Assembly (NCBI RefSeq): GCF_001696535.1
Contig: NZ_MBQE01000004.1
Span: 558,001-622,000, forward strand
Length of the DNA stretch: 64,000 bases
Direction: 5' to 3'
Source of the DNA: Stappia indica
GTDB taxonomy: Bacteria; Pseudomonadota; Alphaproteobacteria; Rhizobiales; Stappiaceae
Position 1 is the first letter of the stretch. Each line of letters opens with the position of its first letter. The notes below the pieces were generated by a model, which was given only the letters and a program-made list of their open reading frames with translations, made no database searches and was not told the DNA's origin. This document shows, one piece after another, positions 37,812 through 46,976 of this stretch. Made by a program: the position numbers and the translations under genes.

Positions 37812-38966
37812 TTATTCGGCGAGCGTCCAGTCGCCGCCGCGGATTTCCAGCATGCGGAACGCGGTCAGGTCGAGGCCCATGTGGTCTTCCGGCGACATGT
37901 TGACGACACCGGCGGTGCCCATGAAGCCCGAGGTCTTCTCGATCTCGTCGCGGATCGCCTTGGGATCCTCGGAGCCGGCGCGCTTCATCGCCTCGACCAG
38001 GATCATCAGGCCGTCATAGGCGTGGCCGCCGAAGGTCGACACGGGCAGGCCGGTCTTTTCCTCGTACATCGACTTGTAGCCGGTGACGACGGCCTTCTGC
38101 GGATCGCTGTCCGGCAGCTTGTCGGCGACCAGAAGCGCGGAAGCGGGAAGCCGCACGCCCTCGGCCGCATCGCCGGCCAGGTCGATGAAGGACTTCGAGG
38201 CAACGCCGTGGCTCTGGTACAGCGGCACCTCGATGCCGAGCTGCTTGTAGTTGCGCGTCACGATGGCCGGGCCCTGGCCGAAGCCGGGGTTGATCACCGC
38301 CTGCACGCCGGCAGCGTTCTTGATGTTGGTCAGCTGCGGCGTCATGTCGGAGTCGCTCGGACCGTAGGTCTCGTCGGCGACGATCTCGATGCCGTAATTG
38401 CCGACCACCTCGAGGCACTGCTCGCGCATCGACTTGCCGAAGCCGCCGGTGCCCGAGATCATGCCGATCTTGGCAAGGCCCTTGGCCTGCATGTCCGCGA
38501 AGATCTTCTCGCAGGCCATGCGGTCGGTATGCGGGGTCTTGAAGGTGAACTCCTTGACCGGGTCGATCACGACCACGGCGCCGGCGAGCGAGATGAAGGG
38601 GATGCCCGCATCCTCGAAGACCGGGATCATCGCCATCGTCGTGCCGGTGGTGGAGCCGCCGACCACCGCGACGACCTCGTCGTCCTCCACCAGGCGGGTG
38701 GCGAAGGTGCGCGCCTTGTTGGCGTCGGCGCTGTCGTCATAGACGATCAGCTCGAGCTGCTTGCCGTTGACGCCGCCTTCGGCGTTCAGCTTCTCGACGT
38801 ACATTTCCAGCGTCTTGGCCTCGGGATCGCCGAGGAAGGACGCGGGGCCCGTGACCGACAGCGAGGCGCCGATCTTGATGGTGTCGGCCGCCGCAGGGGC
38901 CGCCCAGACCATGGCGACACCGGCCAGCAGGGCCGCGCCACGGATGCATTTTCCGAAAACTGCCAT
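37812..38966 (-). CDS. Periplasmic substrate-binding protein of a Liv/HAAT-type ABC transporter
   Basis: 384 residues. Signal peptide MAVFGKCIRGAALLAGVAMVW ending AAPAAADT, then a type 1 periplasmic-binding fold starting IKIGASLSVTGPASFLGDP, with GSTTGTTMAMIPVFEDAGIPFISLAG and FGGHAYDGLMILVEAM. ATG 38966 follows GGAGGAAAC. It lies 99 bases downstream of paaN on the same strand, so an aromatic acid such as phenylacetate is a reasonable ligand, though a branched amino acid cannot be excluded. Confidence 0.88.
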   Translation of the reverse strand: MAVFGKCIRGAALLAGVAMVWAAPAAADTIKIGASLSVTGPASFLGDPEAKTLEMYVEKLNAEGGVNGKQLELIVYDDSADANKARTFATRLVEDDEVVAVVGGSTTGTTMAMIPVFEDAGIPFISLAGAVVVIDPVKEFTFKTPHTDRMACEKIFADMQAKGLAKIGMISGTGGFGKSMREQCLEVVGNYGIEIVADETYGPSDSDMTPQLTNIKNAAGVQAVINPGFGQGPAIVTRNYKQLGIEVPLYQSHGVASKSFIDLAGDAAEGVRLPASALLVADKLPDSDPQKAVVTGYKSMYEEKTGLPVSTFGGHAYDGLMILVEAMKRAGSEDPKAIRDEIEKTSGFMGTAGVVNMSPEDHMGLDLTAFRMLEIRGGDWTLAE

Positions 38967-39065
38967 TCTTGTTTCCTCCCACAGGTCCAGTGCAGTCTGT
39001 TTCCGGTCTCCCGTTCGGAAAGCAGGGGCCGGGGGCAAACGTGTCGCCGGCCGGCCCGTCCGTTC

Positions 39066-40727
39066 CTACGCCGCGACCGGGCGGCGCATCGCTGCCACGC
39101 GGAAGCGGTTGGCGACGAAAGCGCTGTCGCACAGACAGGCATTGCCGGCCGGGTTCGCTCCGGTGACGTGATAGTCGGAATAGGCGGCGGACTGGTTCAC
39201 GAAGATGCCGCCGGTCAGGTTGACCGAAAGCGCCACGCCGGCATCGGCGAAGGCGTCGGCCGCCTTGTCGATCACGGTCTCGTCCGTCGCATAGAGCGCC
39301 GCAGTGATCGCGCCGCGCGCCTTGGCCGAGCCGGCCGCACGGGCGATCGCGTCCTCCGCGCTGTCGGTGGCTATCACGAAGCTGATCGGCCCGAAGCGCT
39401 CCTCCAGATAGGCGGCCTCGTCCGCGGCATCGACCGCCAGCACGAGCGGGGTCGCCGAGCGGGCGCCGTCCATGCCCTCGACCGGGGTGCTGTCGCGCAG
39501 CACCTTGCCGAGCTTGCGGGCCTCGGCCACGCGCTCCAGCGTCGCCTCGCTCTGCACGGCGCCGAGCACGCCGGCCGCGCGCTGGGGATCGCCCAGCAGC
39601 TTGTCGACGGCGGTCGCGATGGCGCCGGCCACCTCGTCGAAGCTCTTGTGACCCTCGTCCGTGTCGATGCCGTCGCGCGGCACGAAAATGTTCTGCGGCG
39701 CGGTGCACATCTGCCCGGAATAGAGCGAGAGCGAGAAGGCGATGTTGCCGGCCATGCCGCGCATCGACGGCGTGCCGGTGATGACGATGGAGTTGACGCC
39801 GGCTTCCTCGGTATAGACCAGCTTGCCCTTGGCGTTCTCGCGCACCCAGGCGCCGAAGGCCGGCGAGCCGGTGAAGTCGATGATGGCGACGTCCGGATGG
39901 GTGACCAGCTCCTTGGTCAGCGGCTTGTCGGCGGTGTCCGCGGCAAGCTGCAGCACGTTCGGGTCGAATCCGGCCTCGACAAGCACCTCGCGGCCGATCT
40001 TGATCGTCAGCGCCAGCGGCAGGATCGCGCCCGGATGCGGCTTGACGATCACCGGGTTGCCGGTCGCAAGGCTGGCGAAGAGGCCCGGATAGCTGTTCCA
40101 GGTCGGGAAGGTGGCGCAGCCGATGACCAGCGCCGGACCGCGCGGCACGATGCGGAACTGCTTGTCCAGCACCAGCGGGTCCTTCGGGCCCTGAGGCTTT
40201 TCCCAGCGCACGGCGCCGGGAATGCGGCTCATCTCGTCATAGGCATAAGCGACGGCCTCGAGACCGCGGTCCTGCGCATGCGGGCCGCCGGCCTGGAACG
40301 CCATCATGAAGGCCTGGCCGGACGTATGCATCACCGCATTGGCGAACAGGAAGCTCAGCCGGTTGATGCGGTGCAGGATCTCCAGGCAGACGCCGGCGCG
40401 CGCTTCCGCGCTTGCCTTGCCCCAGCCGTCCATCGCGGCCTTGGCGGCGGCAACGGCCATGTCCGGGGTGGTTTCGGGATAGGTGACGCCGAGATCGAGG
40501 CCGAAGGGGCTGACCTCGTGGCCGACATGACCGCCGGTCGTCGGCTGGTCCAGCTCGAACGGCTTGCCGAGCAGGGCCTTGAAGGTGGCCTCGCCGTCGT
40601 CCTTCGCGCTCTCGCCGTAGATCTTGCCGGAGGGCATTTCCGGATAGGCGGACCAGTAGCCGCGGCTACGGATGGTCTCCACCGCCTTGTCGAGGGTCGC
40701 CTTGTGCGTGTCGAAGAATGCGGCCAT
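39066..40727 (-). CDS. paaN: PaaN-type phenylacetate degradation aldehyde dehydrogenase
   Basis: 553 residues of the aldehyde dehydrogenase superfamily, matching the PaaN form without a fused MaoC hydratase domain. Visible: VIGCATFPTWNSYPGLFASLATGNPVI, TGSPAFGAW, catalytic Cys in SLYSGQMCTAPQNIFVP, and HVTGANPAGNACLC near the end. It is thought to oxidise the open-chain semialdehyde formed after the oxepin ring is hydrolysed. It heads a leftward run with the ABC transporter, divergent from paaG. Confidence 0.85.
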   Translation of the reverse strand: MAAFFDTHKATLDKAVETIRSRGYWSAYPEMPSGKIYGESAKDDGEATFKALLGKPFELDQPTTGGHVGHEVSPFGLDLGVTYPETTPDMAVAAAKAAMDGWGKASAEARAGVCLEILHRINRLSFLFANAVMHTSGQAFMMAFQAGGPHAQDRGLEAVAYAYDEMSRIPGAVRWEKPQGPKDPLVLDKQFRIVPRGPALVIGCATFPTWNSYPGLFASLATGNPVIVKPHPGAILPLALTIKIGREVLVEAGFDPNVLQLAADTADKPLTKELVTHPDVAIIDFTGSPAFGAWVRENAKGKLVYTEEAGVNSIVITGTPSMRGMAGNIAFSLSLYSGQMCTAPQNIFVPRDGIDTDEGHKSFDEVAGAIATAVDKLLGDPQRAAGVLGAVQSEATLERVAEARKLGKVLRDSTPVEGMDGARSATPLVLAVDAADEAAYLEERFGPISFVIATDSAEDAIARAAGSAKARGAITAALYATDETVIDKAADAFADAGVALSVNLTGGIFVNQSAAYSDYHVTGANPAGNACLCDSAFVANRFRVAAMRRPVAA

Positions 40728-40910
40728 GACCGTCTCCTTGCGTGACGCGCTGGCCGGGACGCATGCCGACAGGGTCCCGTCTTGCGGGAACCGCTGGCGT
40801 TTTCCTCCCGGCGGACGCGCCGCCTTTGTCTTGCCCGCCTCTCCGGTCGCGTCCAGGTCCTGCCGGATTGCGATGCCACGGGGCGGGTCGGTTCGTTGGT
40901 CCGGACGTGA

Positions 40911-40964
40911 TTGACAGCGCCCGATTGACGATCATAATAATTGACCGACCGGTTGGTCAGTCAA
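40911..40964 (+). promoter_or_regulatory. Sigma70-type promoter with TetR (PaaR-like) operator for paaGIK
   Basis: TTGACA (40911-40916), 16-base spacer and CATAAT (40933-40938) make a good promoter. Immediately after lies a 24-base imperfect palindrome (40941-40964) with halves TTGACCGACCGG and TTGGTCAGTCAA. Its ACCGACCGGT-like core resembles TetR/PaaR operators of phenylacetate genes. It lies in the 337-base paaN-paaG gap; nothing else coding is seen there. Confidence 0.7.
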
Positions 40965-41064
40965 GTGAAAAATCACGAGGACGACCGGTACGCGTCACGA
41001 CGGGGGAGGGCACCTGCGGGTGGATCCACGTCGCGGCGGCGGCACCGGCGCAACGGGAGGGCGC

Positions 41065-41934
41065 ATGCAAACCGAGACTTCTGCAGCTCATGGCGGGGCG
41101 GAGCCCGCGCCCGTCCTGGTCGAGCGCGAGGGCGGCGTTCTCGTCGTCACGCTGAACCGGCCGGACAAGCTGAACTCCTTCAACGAGGCGATGCATGCCG
41201 CGCTGCGCGAGGCGATGGACGTTGCCGAGAACGATGCGGAGATCCGCTGCGTGCTGCTGACCGGCGCCGGGCGCGGCTTCTGCGCGGGCCAGGACCTCAG
41301 CGACCGCGTCACCGCGCCGGGCGATGCCCCGCCGGACCTCACCCGCACCATCGAGGCGAACTACAATCCGCTGCTGCGCCGGCTGAAGGCGCTGCCGAAG
41401 CCGGTCGTCTGCGCCGTCAACGGCGTTGCGGCAGGCGCCGGCGCCAACATCGCGCTGGCCTGCGACATCGTCCTCGCCGCCGAAAGCGCAAAATTCATCC
41501 AGGCCTTCTCGAAGATCGGCCTCGTGCCCGATTCCGGCGGCACCTGGTCGCTGCCGCGCCTTGTCGGGCTGGCCCGCGCCAAGGCGCTGGCGCTGCTCGC
41601 CACCCCGGTTCCCGCCCGCCAGGCGGAGGAATGGGGCATGATCTGGAAGGCGCTGCCCGATGGCGAGCTGATGGGCGAGGCGCGCCGCCTTGCCGGCGAG
41701 CTGGCCGCCGCGCCGACCTTCGGCCTCGGCCTCGTCAAGCAGGCGCTGGAAGCCTCGTTCGGCAACGATCTCGATACGCAGCTGGACATGGAACGCGACC
41801 TGCAGGGGCTGGCCGGCCGCTCGCCGGACTACGCGGAAGGCGTCGCCGCCTTCATGGCCAAGCGCGCGCCGTCCTTTATCGGCCGCCCGCCCAAGGGCGC
41901 GGGCACGGGGTCGGGCACAGGCGGGGAGGCGTGA
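41065..41934 (+). CDS. paaG: PaaG, epoxyphenylacetyl-CoA isomerase (enoyl-CoA hydratase family)
   Basis: 289 residues of the crotonase fold. LNRPDKLNSFNEAMH, the oxyanion-hole blocks GAGRGFCAGQDLSDR and VNGVAAGAGANIALACDIV, and SKIGLVPDSGGTWSLPRLVG, where the Asp in VPDSGG is the PaaG-type acid. It isomerises ring-1,2-epoxyphenylacetyl-CoA to the oxepin form. ATG 41065 follows GGGAGGG. First gene of the paaG-paaI-paaK-tetR run. Confidence 0.88.
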   Translation: MQTETSAAHGGAEPAPVLVEREGGVLVVTLNRPDKLNSFNEAMHAALREAMDVAENDAEIRCVLLTGAGRGFCAGQDLSDRVTAPGDAPPDLTRTIEANYNPLLRRLKALPKPVVCAVNGVAAGAGANIALACDIVLAAESAKFIQAFSKIGLVPDSGGTWSLPRLVGLARAKALALLATPVPARQAEEWGMIWKALPDGELMGEARRLAGELAAAPTFGLGLVKQALEASFGNDLDTQLDMERDLQGLAGRSPDYAEGVAAFMAKRAPSFIGRPPKGAGTGSGTGGEA

Positions 41935-41936
41935 CC

Positions 41937-42401
41937 ATGACCGATACGCAAGCCGCACGACCGGCCGGCAGCATGACACCCGACGAGCTGGCCCGCGCCT
42001 GCGCCGATGCCATGTGGGCCGGCGACAAGGCGAGCCAGGGCCTCGGCATGGAGATCCAGGAGGTCGGTCCGGGCCGCGCGGTCATCGCCATGACCGTCAA
42101 GGAGGCGATGGTCAACGGCCACGGCATCTGCCACGGCGGCTACATCTTCACGCTGGCGGATTCGGCCTTCGCCTTCGCCTGCAACAGCCACAACCAGAAC
42201 ACGGTGGCGAGCCACTGCGCGGTCAGCTTCCTGCGGCCCGGACGCCTCGGCGAGCGGCTGGTGGCAACGGCCGTGGAGCGCTGGCGCGAGGGGCGCTCGG
42301 GCATCACCGACGTGACCGTGACCAATGCGGCCGGCGAGGTCCTGGCCGAGTTCCGCGGCAATTCCCGCACCATCAAGGGCACCCACCTGCCGGTTGAGTG
42401 A
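41937..42401 (+). CDS. paaI: PaaI, hydroxyphenylacetyl-CoA thioesterase
   Basis: 154 residues, hotdog fold. The PaaI signature NGHGICHGGYIFTLADSAFAFACNS holds the active-site Asp (LAD), and VSFLRPGRLGERL is typical. It hydrolyses dead-end hydroxyphenylacetyl-CoA thioesters and frees CoA. Its ATG is three bases after the paaG stop and shares its GGGAGG site. Confidence 0.92.
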   Translation: MTDTQAARPAGSMTPDELARACADAMWAGDKASQGLGMEIQEVGPGRAVIAMTVKEAMVNGHGICHGGYIFTLADSAFAFACNSHNQNTVASHCAVSFLRPGRLGERLVATAVERWREGRSGITDVTVTNAAGEVLAEFRGNSRTIKGTHLPVE

Positions 42402-42491
42402 TCGGCAGGAACGACGGATTTCAACAAGAGCGATGACCGCGCGGGGGAAGCGCCCCGTGACGGCACAGGACAATCCGGGAGGATTAGACGC

Positions 42492-43802
42492 ATGTTCGAT
42501 CTGGCGCCGAAGCCGGGCGATCTCGACCCCATCGAAACCGCCTCTCGCGACGAGATCGCGGCCCTGCAGCTCGACCGGCTGAAGTGGTCGCTGCGTCACG
42601 CCTACGAGAACGTTGCCCATTACCGCAAGAGCTTCGACGAGGCCGGCGTCCATCCGGACGACCTGAAGGCCCTCGCCGATCTCGGCAAGTTCCCCTTCAC
42701 CTACAAGCAGACCCTGCGCGACAACTATCCCTTCGGCATGTATGCCGTGCCGCGCGAGCAGGTGGCCCGCGTCCATGCCTCCTCCGGCACGACCGGCAAG
42801 CCGACCGTGGTCGGCTACACCCGCAACGACATCAAGACCTGGGCGACCGTGATGGCCCGCTCGCTGCGCGCCGCCGGCGCCCGGCCGGGCATGATCTGCC
42901 ATGTCGCCTATGGCTACGGCCTGTTCACCGGCGGTCTCGGCGCCCATTACGGGGCCGAGGAGCTGGGCATGACCGTCGTGCCGATTTCCGGCGGCATGAC
43001 CGAGCGCCAGGTGTCCCTGATCGAGGACTTCCGCCCCGACGTCATCATGGTGACGCCGTCCTACATGCTGGCGATCCTCGACGAGTACCGCGCGCGCGGC
43101 ATCGATCCGCGCGAGACCTCGCTGAAGGTCGGTGTCTTCGGCGCCGAGCCCTGGACCAACGCCATGCGCCAGGAGATCGAGGCCGCCTTCGACATGCACG
43201 CGGTCGACATCTACGGCCTGTCCGAGGTGATGGGGCCGGGCGTTGCCAACGAGTGCGTCGAGACCAAGGACGGTCTGCACATCTGGGAAGACCATTTCTA
43301 TCCCGAGATCATCGACCCGGTGACGGGCGAAGTGCTGCCGGACGGCGAGATCGGCGAACTCGTCTTCACCTCGCTGACCAAGGAGGCGATGCCGGTCATC
43401 CGCTACCGCACCCGCGACCTGACGCGCCTGCTGCCGGGCACGGCCCGCTCCATGCGGCGGATGGAGAAGGTGACGGGCCGCTCCGACGACATGATGATCC
43501 TGCGCGGCGTCAACGTCTTCCCGACGCAGATCGAGGAGCAGCTGCTGCGCGTCGAGGGGCTGGCGCCGCACTACCAGGTGGAATTGACACGCTCCGGCCG
43601 GATGGACGAAATGACCGTCCACGTCGAGGCGCTTCCCACCCATGCCGACGATGCGCAGCGCGCGGCCTCCGCGGCCGAGCTGAAGACGCATATCAAGAAC
43701 GTGATCGGGATCAGCACCCGCATCGCCGTCTCCGACCCGGGCGTGATCGAGCGCTCGATGGGCAAGGCGAAGCGCGTGATCGACAACCGGCCGAAGGCCT
43801 GA
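42492..43802 (+). CDS. paaK: Phenylacetate-CoA ligase
   Basis: 436 residues, adenylate-forming enzyme. P-loop ASSGTTGKPTVVGY (Ser97-Lys103 region), YGLSEVMGPGVANEC, and the C-terminal TGRSDDMMILRGVNVFPTQIEEQLL hinge. It converts phenylacetate, ATP and CoA to phenylacetyl-CoA, the first step and the source of the inducer. ATG 42492 follows GGGAGGA. Confidence 0.95.
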   Translation: MFDLAPKPGDLDPIETASRDEIAALQLDRLKWSLRHAYENVAHYRKSFDEAGVHPDDLKALADLGKFPFTYKQTLRDNYPFGMYAVPREQVARVHASSGTTGKPTVVGYTRNDIKTWATVMARSLRAAGARPGMICHVAYGYGLFTGGLGAHYGAEELGMTVVPISGGMTERQVSLIEDFRPDVIMVTPSYMLAILDEYRARGIDPRETSLKVGVFGAEPWTNAMRQEIEAAFDMHAVDIYGLSEVMGPGVANECVETKDGLHIWEDHFYPEIIDPVTGEVLPDGEIGELVFTSLTKEAMPVIRYRTRDLTRLLPGTARSMRRMEKVTGRSDDMMILRGVNVFPTQIEEQLLRVEGLAPHYQVELTRSGRMDEMTVHVEALPTHADDAQRAASAAELKTHIKNVIGISTRIAVSDPGVIERSMGKAKRVIDNRPKA

Positions 43803-43878
43803 TAGGCCGGCGCCCGCACACCAGCAGCAACGGCCGCGGAACGTTCCGCGGCCGGACCATCCCGGGGGACTGGACCAC

Positions 43879-44481
43879 ATGGCACGCCCGCGCGCCGAGG
43901 ACTACGACGACAAGCGCAAGGCGATCCTGAAGACCTCGGCCGAACTGTTTGCCGAGCACGGGTTCGACCGCGCCTCCATGAACCAGATCGCCCTCGGCTG
44001 CGGCGTCTCCAAGGCGCTGCTCTATCACTACTATGCCAACAAGGATGCGCTGCTCTTCGACATCATCCGCGACCATCTGGACGAGCTGATCGCGGCGGTG
44101 GAGGAGGGCGCAACGCCGGACATGACCGGCGAGGAGATGCTGCACGGCTATGTGCTGGCGCTGCTCGACGCCTATCGCGACGCCAATGCCGAGCACAAGA
44201 TCCAGATCAACGAGATGAAGCGGCTGCCGGCCGAGCAGCAGGAGGAGCTGAAGGCGCGCGAGCGTCGCCTCGTGCAGCTGTTCGCCGGCGCGCTGTCCCA
44301 CGCGGTGCCGCAGCTCGCCGAGCCCGGCTCGACGCTGCTGAAGCCGGTGACCATGAGCCTCTTCGGCATGGTCAACTGGCACTATCTGTGGTTCCGCGAG
44401 GGCGGCGCCGTCAGCCGCGCCGACTATGCTCGCATCGCGACGCGCCTCATCCTCGACGGCGCGCGCAGCCTCGCGGCCTGA
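43879..44481 (+). CDS. TetR-family regulator of the paa locus
   Basis: 200 residues: TetR helix-turn-helix at about 12-58 (AILKTSAELFAEHGFDRASMNQIALGCGVSKALLYHYYANKDAL) and an all-helical ligand domain. It follows paaK by 76 bases on the same strand. A TetR-type palindrome in the paaG promoter fits repression relieved by phenylacetyl-CoA, as for PaaR in other bacteria. A separate PaaX-type regulator controls the second locus. Confidence 0.85.
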   Translation: MARPRAEDYDDKRKAILKTSAELFAEHGFDRASMNQIALGCGVSKALLYHYYANKDALLFDIIRDHLDELIAAVEEGATPDMTGEEMLHGYVLALLDAYRDANAEHKIQINEMKRLPAEQQEELKARERRLVQLFAGALSHAVPQLAEPGSTLLKPVTMSLFGMVNWHYLWFREGGAVSRADYARIATRLILDGARSLAA

Positions 44482-44525
44482 GCCTTTTCACGCTGTTCGC
44501 TGTCTGCCGCGATTCCCGGCGCGCC

Positions 44526-46052
44526 TCAGCCGCCGGTCGAGCGCGGCGCCGGCCAGTTGCGGTCGCCTTCCGGGATCATGAACACCTGGCCGGGATAGAT
44601 CAGGTCCGGATTGCGGATCTGGTCCTTGTTGGCCTGGTAGATCGTCGTGTAGCGCACGCCGTCGCCGTAGCGGCGCTGCGAGATGGTCCACAGGTTGTCG
44701 CCGGTGCGGATGATCACGCTGGGGATCTGGCGCGTGCCGGCATCGCCGCTGGCGCCGGAGCCCGAGCCGGCCTCGCCGGACAGCGCCACCGGGCGCAGGA
44801 TGATGGCCTCGTCCGCCGCCTTCTCGAAGGTCACCTCGGCGCGGGCGGTCACGTCGCCCTCGCCGGTGGTGCCCACCTGATCGGCGCGCACGGCCACCTC
44901 GCCAGGCTTCACCTCGCCTTCCGTCTCCAGCAGCCAGCGACCCTTGGCATCGGTCTTGGCCTCGCCGACCAGCTGGTTGTCGAGATAGACGCGCACGTCG
45001 CGGTTCGGCTGGCCGGAGCCGGCGACGAAGACCTTCTCGTTCTCGGTCTCCACCGCCTCGACGGTGACGGTCGGCGTTGCCGGATCGGCTGCCGTATCGT
45101 TAGCCGGCGCGGTGGCCGTATCGGAAGCCTGAGCGGTGTCGGAGGAGGCGTTGCCGCCGGTCGCGGCCGGCTGGTCGCCTGTGGCCGGAGCCGTGGCGGT
45201 GTCGCTCGCCTGCGGGGCGGCGGCCACCTGCTGCTCGGCAGTCGCGTCGGCGGTCTGCGGCGCTGCCTGAGGCTCGGACTGGGCCTGAGCCTGAGCCTGG
45301 GCCTGAGTTTGCGCTTCCGCGGCCGGCGCAGGCTGCTCGCCCGCCGGTTGCGGCGTGGCGGCTGCGACTGTCTGCGAGCCTGCCGTGTCGGCGGTGGCGG
45401 GTGAGTCTGCCGTCTGCTGCGCGGCGGGCTGGTCGCTGCTCGCGGTGCCGGCATCGGCGACCTGCTGCGGCTTCTGCAGCACTTGCGAGGGCGCGCCGGG
45501 CTCGTTCAGCATGACGAGAACCTCGCCCTTCGACGAATCCTCCGGCACGGAGACGGCCATCGACTGCTGCGATTCGTTGAGGACCTTGCCGTCGGCGTCG
45601 CGCGTTTCCAGCGTCACCGCATGGGCGCCGGGCTTCAGCGGCTGGTCGAGCACGATGGCGAACTCGCCGGCGGCATTGGCGATGCCGCGGCCGATCACCT
45701 CGCCATTGGCGAGCAGCGCGATGATGGCGCCGGCTTCCGAGCGGCCGGCGACGACGGCGGAGCCGTCCGGCTCGACGCGCATCAGGTCGAAGGAGGGGAC
45801 GGCGGCCAGCCGCTCCTCGACGGACTTTCCGCCGATATCGGTGGTTTGCGCGGGCGTTTCGCCCGCCTTGGGCTCTTCGGTCTTCGCGGGCTGCTCGGTC
45901 GCCGTCGTCTGCGTCGCCACATCGCCGGCGGCCGGGGCCCCGGCGGTCTGCTGCCCGGGACCCTCGTCCTTCTGCGACAGGTAGTAGCCGGCGGCTCCCG
46001 CGCCGGCGAGACCCAGCAGGACAAGAACCTGGATGATGAGTTTCTGCGACAT
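44526..46052 (-). CDS. LysM-domain envelope protein with repetitive linker
   Basis: 508 residues. An N-terminal membrane helix (LIIQVLVLLGLAGAGAAGYYL), Ig-like beta segments (RVEPDGSAVVAGRSEAGAIIALLANGE and GSGQPNRDVRVYLDNQLVGEA), an Ala/Gln/Thr/Pro-rich linker of more than 100 residues with an AQAQAQAQ run, and a C-terminal LysM domain (TGDNLWTISQRRYGDG). LysM binds peptidoglycan, so the protein probably tethers the inner membrane to the wall. Similar proteins are widespread in Hyphomicrobiales. Confidence 0.85.
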   Translation of the reverse strand: MSQKLIIQVLVLLGLAGAGAAGYYLSQKDEGPGQQTAGAPAAGDVATQTTATEQPAKTEEPKAGETPAQTTDIGGKSVEERLAAVPSFDLMRVEPDGSAVVAGRSEAGAIIALLANGEVIGRGIANAAGEFAIVLDQPLKPGAHAVTLETRDADGKVLNESQQSMAVSVPEDSSKGEVLVMLNEPGAPSQVLQKPQQVADAGTASSDQPAAQQTADSPATADTAGSQTVAAATPQPAGEQPAPAAEAQTQAQAQAQAQSEPQAAPQTADATAEQQVAAAPQASDTATAPATGDQPAATGGNASSDTAQASDTATAPANDTAADPATPTVTVEAVETENEKVFVAGSGQPNRDVRVYLDNQLVGEAKTDAKGRWLLETEGEVKPGEVAVRADQVGTTGEGDVTARAEVTFEKAADEAIILRPVALSGEAGSGSGASGDAGTRQIPSVIIRTGDNLWTISQRRYGDGVRYTTIYQANKDQIRNPDLIYPGQVFMIPEGDRNWPAPRSTGG

Positions 46053-46247
46053 GAAGATCCGCGCTCCCCGCGATTCGCGCCGTGCGGCTAACCTTGCGAC
46101 ACAATATGTGTCAGCGCCCCCGAAATTCCACCGAATGACTATACGCTAAAGCACGAGCCGGCAAGCAAGCCGGCTGTCCTGCGGTGCGCGCGACCCGTTG
46201 CATCCCGCCGCTTGACCCGGCCGGTCGCTGCCGTCACATCTAGCCTC

Positions 46248-46889
46248 ATGAAACACGATCACACGTCACCATGCGGCGAGGGTGAAACCCGCCGCCTGAA
46301 AACCGTCTGCGTCTATTGCGGCACCGGCGAGGGCGCCGACCCCGCCTATATGGAGGCCGCGCGCGAGCTCGGCCGGATGCTGGCCGCAGAAGGCCTCGGT
46401 CTCGTCTATGGCGGCGGCTCGCTCGGCCTGATGGGCGCGGTCGCGAATGCCGCGCTGGAGGCCGGCGGCCATGTCACCGGCGTCATTCCCGCGTTTCTGG
46501 AGGAGCGCGAGGTGATGATGCAGGAGGTCAGCGAGCTCGTCGTCACCAGCGACATGCACGAGCGCAAGCGGACGATGTTCGAGCGCGCCGACGGCTTCGT
46601 CGCGCTGCCCGGCGGCATCGGCACGCTGGAAGAGGTGGTGGAGATGCTGACCTGGGGCCAGCTCGGCCAGCATTGCAAGCCGGTGGTGCTCGCCGATATC
46701 GGCGGCTTCTGGCGGCCGCTGGTCGACCTGCTCGCGCATATGCGCGGCGAAGGGTTCATTCGCGCCGGCTTCGAGGTCGACTACCGGGTGGCGAACAGCG
46801 TCGCCGAGATCCTTCCCGCACTGCGCCGGCCGGCCGGAGCGGGCGAGGGCGCCACGGAAGCGGGCGTCGCCGATCTCGAAAAGCTCTGA
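46248..46889 (+). CDS. LOG-family (TIGR00730) nucleotide phosphoribohydrolase
   Basis: 213 residues, Rossmann-like. YCGTGEGADPAYMEAARELG, YGGGSLGLMGAVANAAL, MHERKRTMFERADGFVALPGGIGTLEE; the PGGIGTLEE motif (121-129) is the nucleotide-binding and catalytic signature. It probably cleaves ribose-5-phosphate from AMP or cytokinin nucleotides. ATG 46248 is used; upstream ORF residues lack a ribosome site. A bidirectional terminator follows. Confidence 0.88.
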   Translation: MKHDHTSPCGEGETRRLKTVCVYCGTGEGADPAYMEAARELGRMLAAEGLGLVYGGGSLGLMGAVANAALEAGGHVTGVIPAFLEEREVMMQEVSELVVTSDMHERKRTMFERADGFVALPGGIGTLEEVVEMLTWGQLGQHCKPVVLADIGGFWRPLVDLLAHMRGEGFIRAGFEVDYRVANSVAEILPALRRPAGAGEGATEAGVADLEKL

Positions 46890-46937
46890 TGTGACAGCGT
46901 CCGAGCCAGCGCCTACAAGGCGCTGATACTGGTCAAA

Positions 46938-46972
46938 AAAAGGGCCCGCAGGTTTTGCCTGCGGACCCTTTT
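46938..46972. terminator. Bidirectional terminator between the LOG gene and the RND operon
   Basis: Stem AAAAGGG-C-CCGCAGG pairs with CCTGCGG-A-CCCTTTT around a TTTTG loop. A run of seven As on the left and four Ts on the right let it serve both converging genes. Confidence 0.88.
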
Positions 46973-46976
46973 CATA

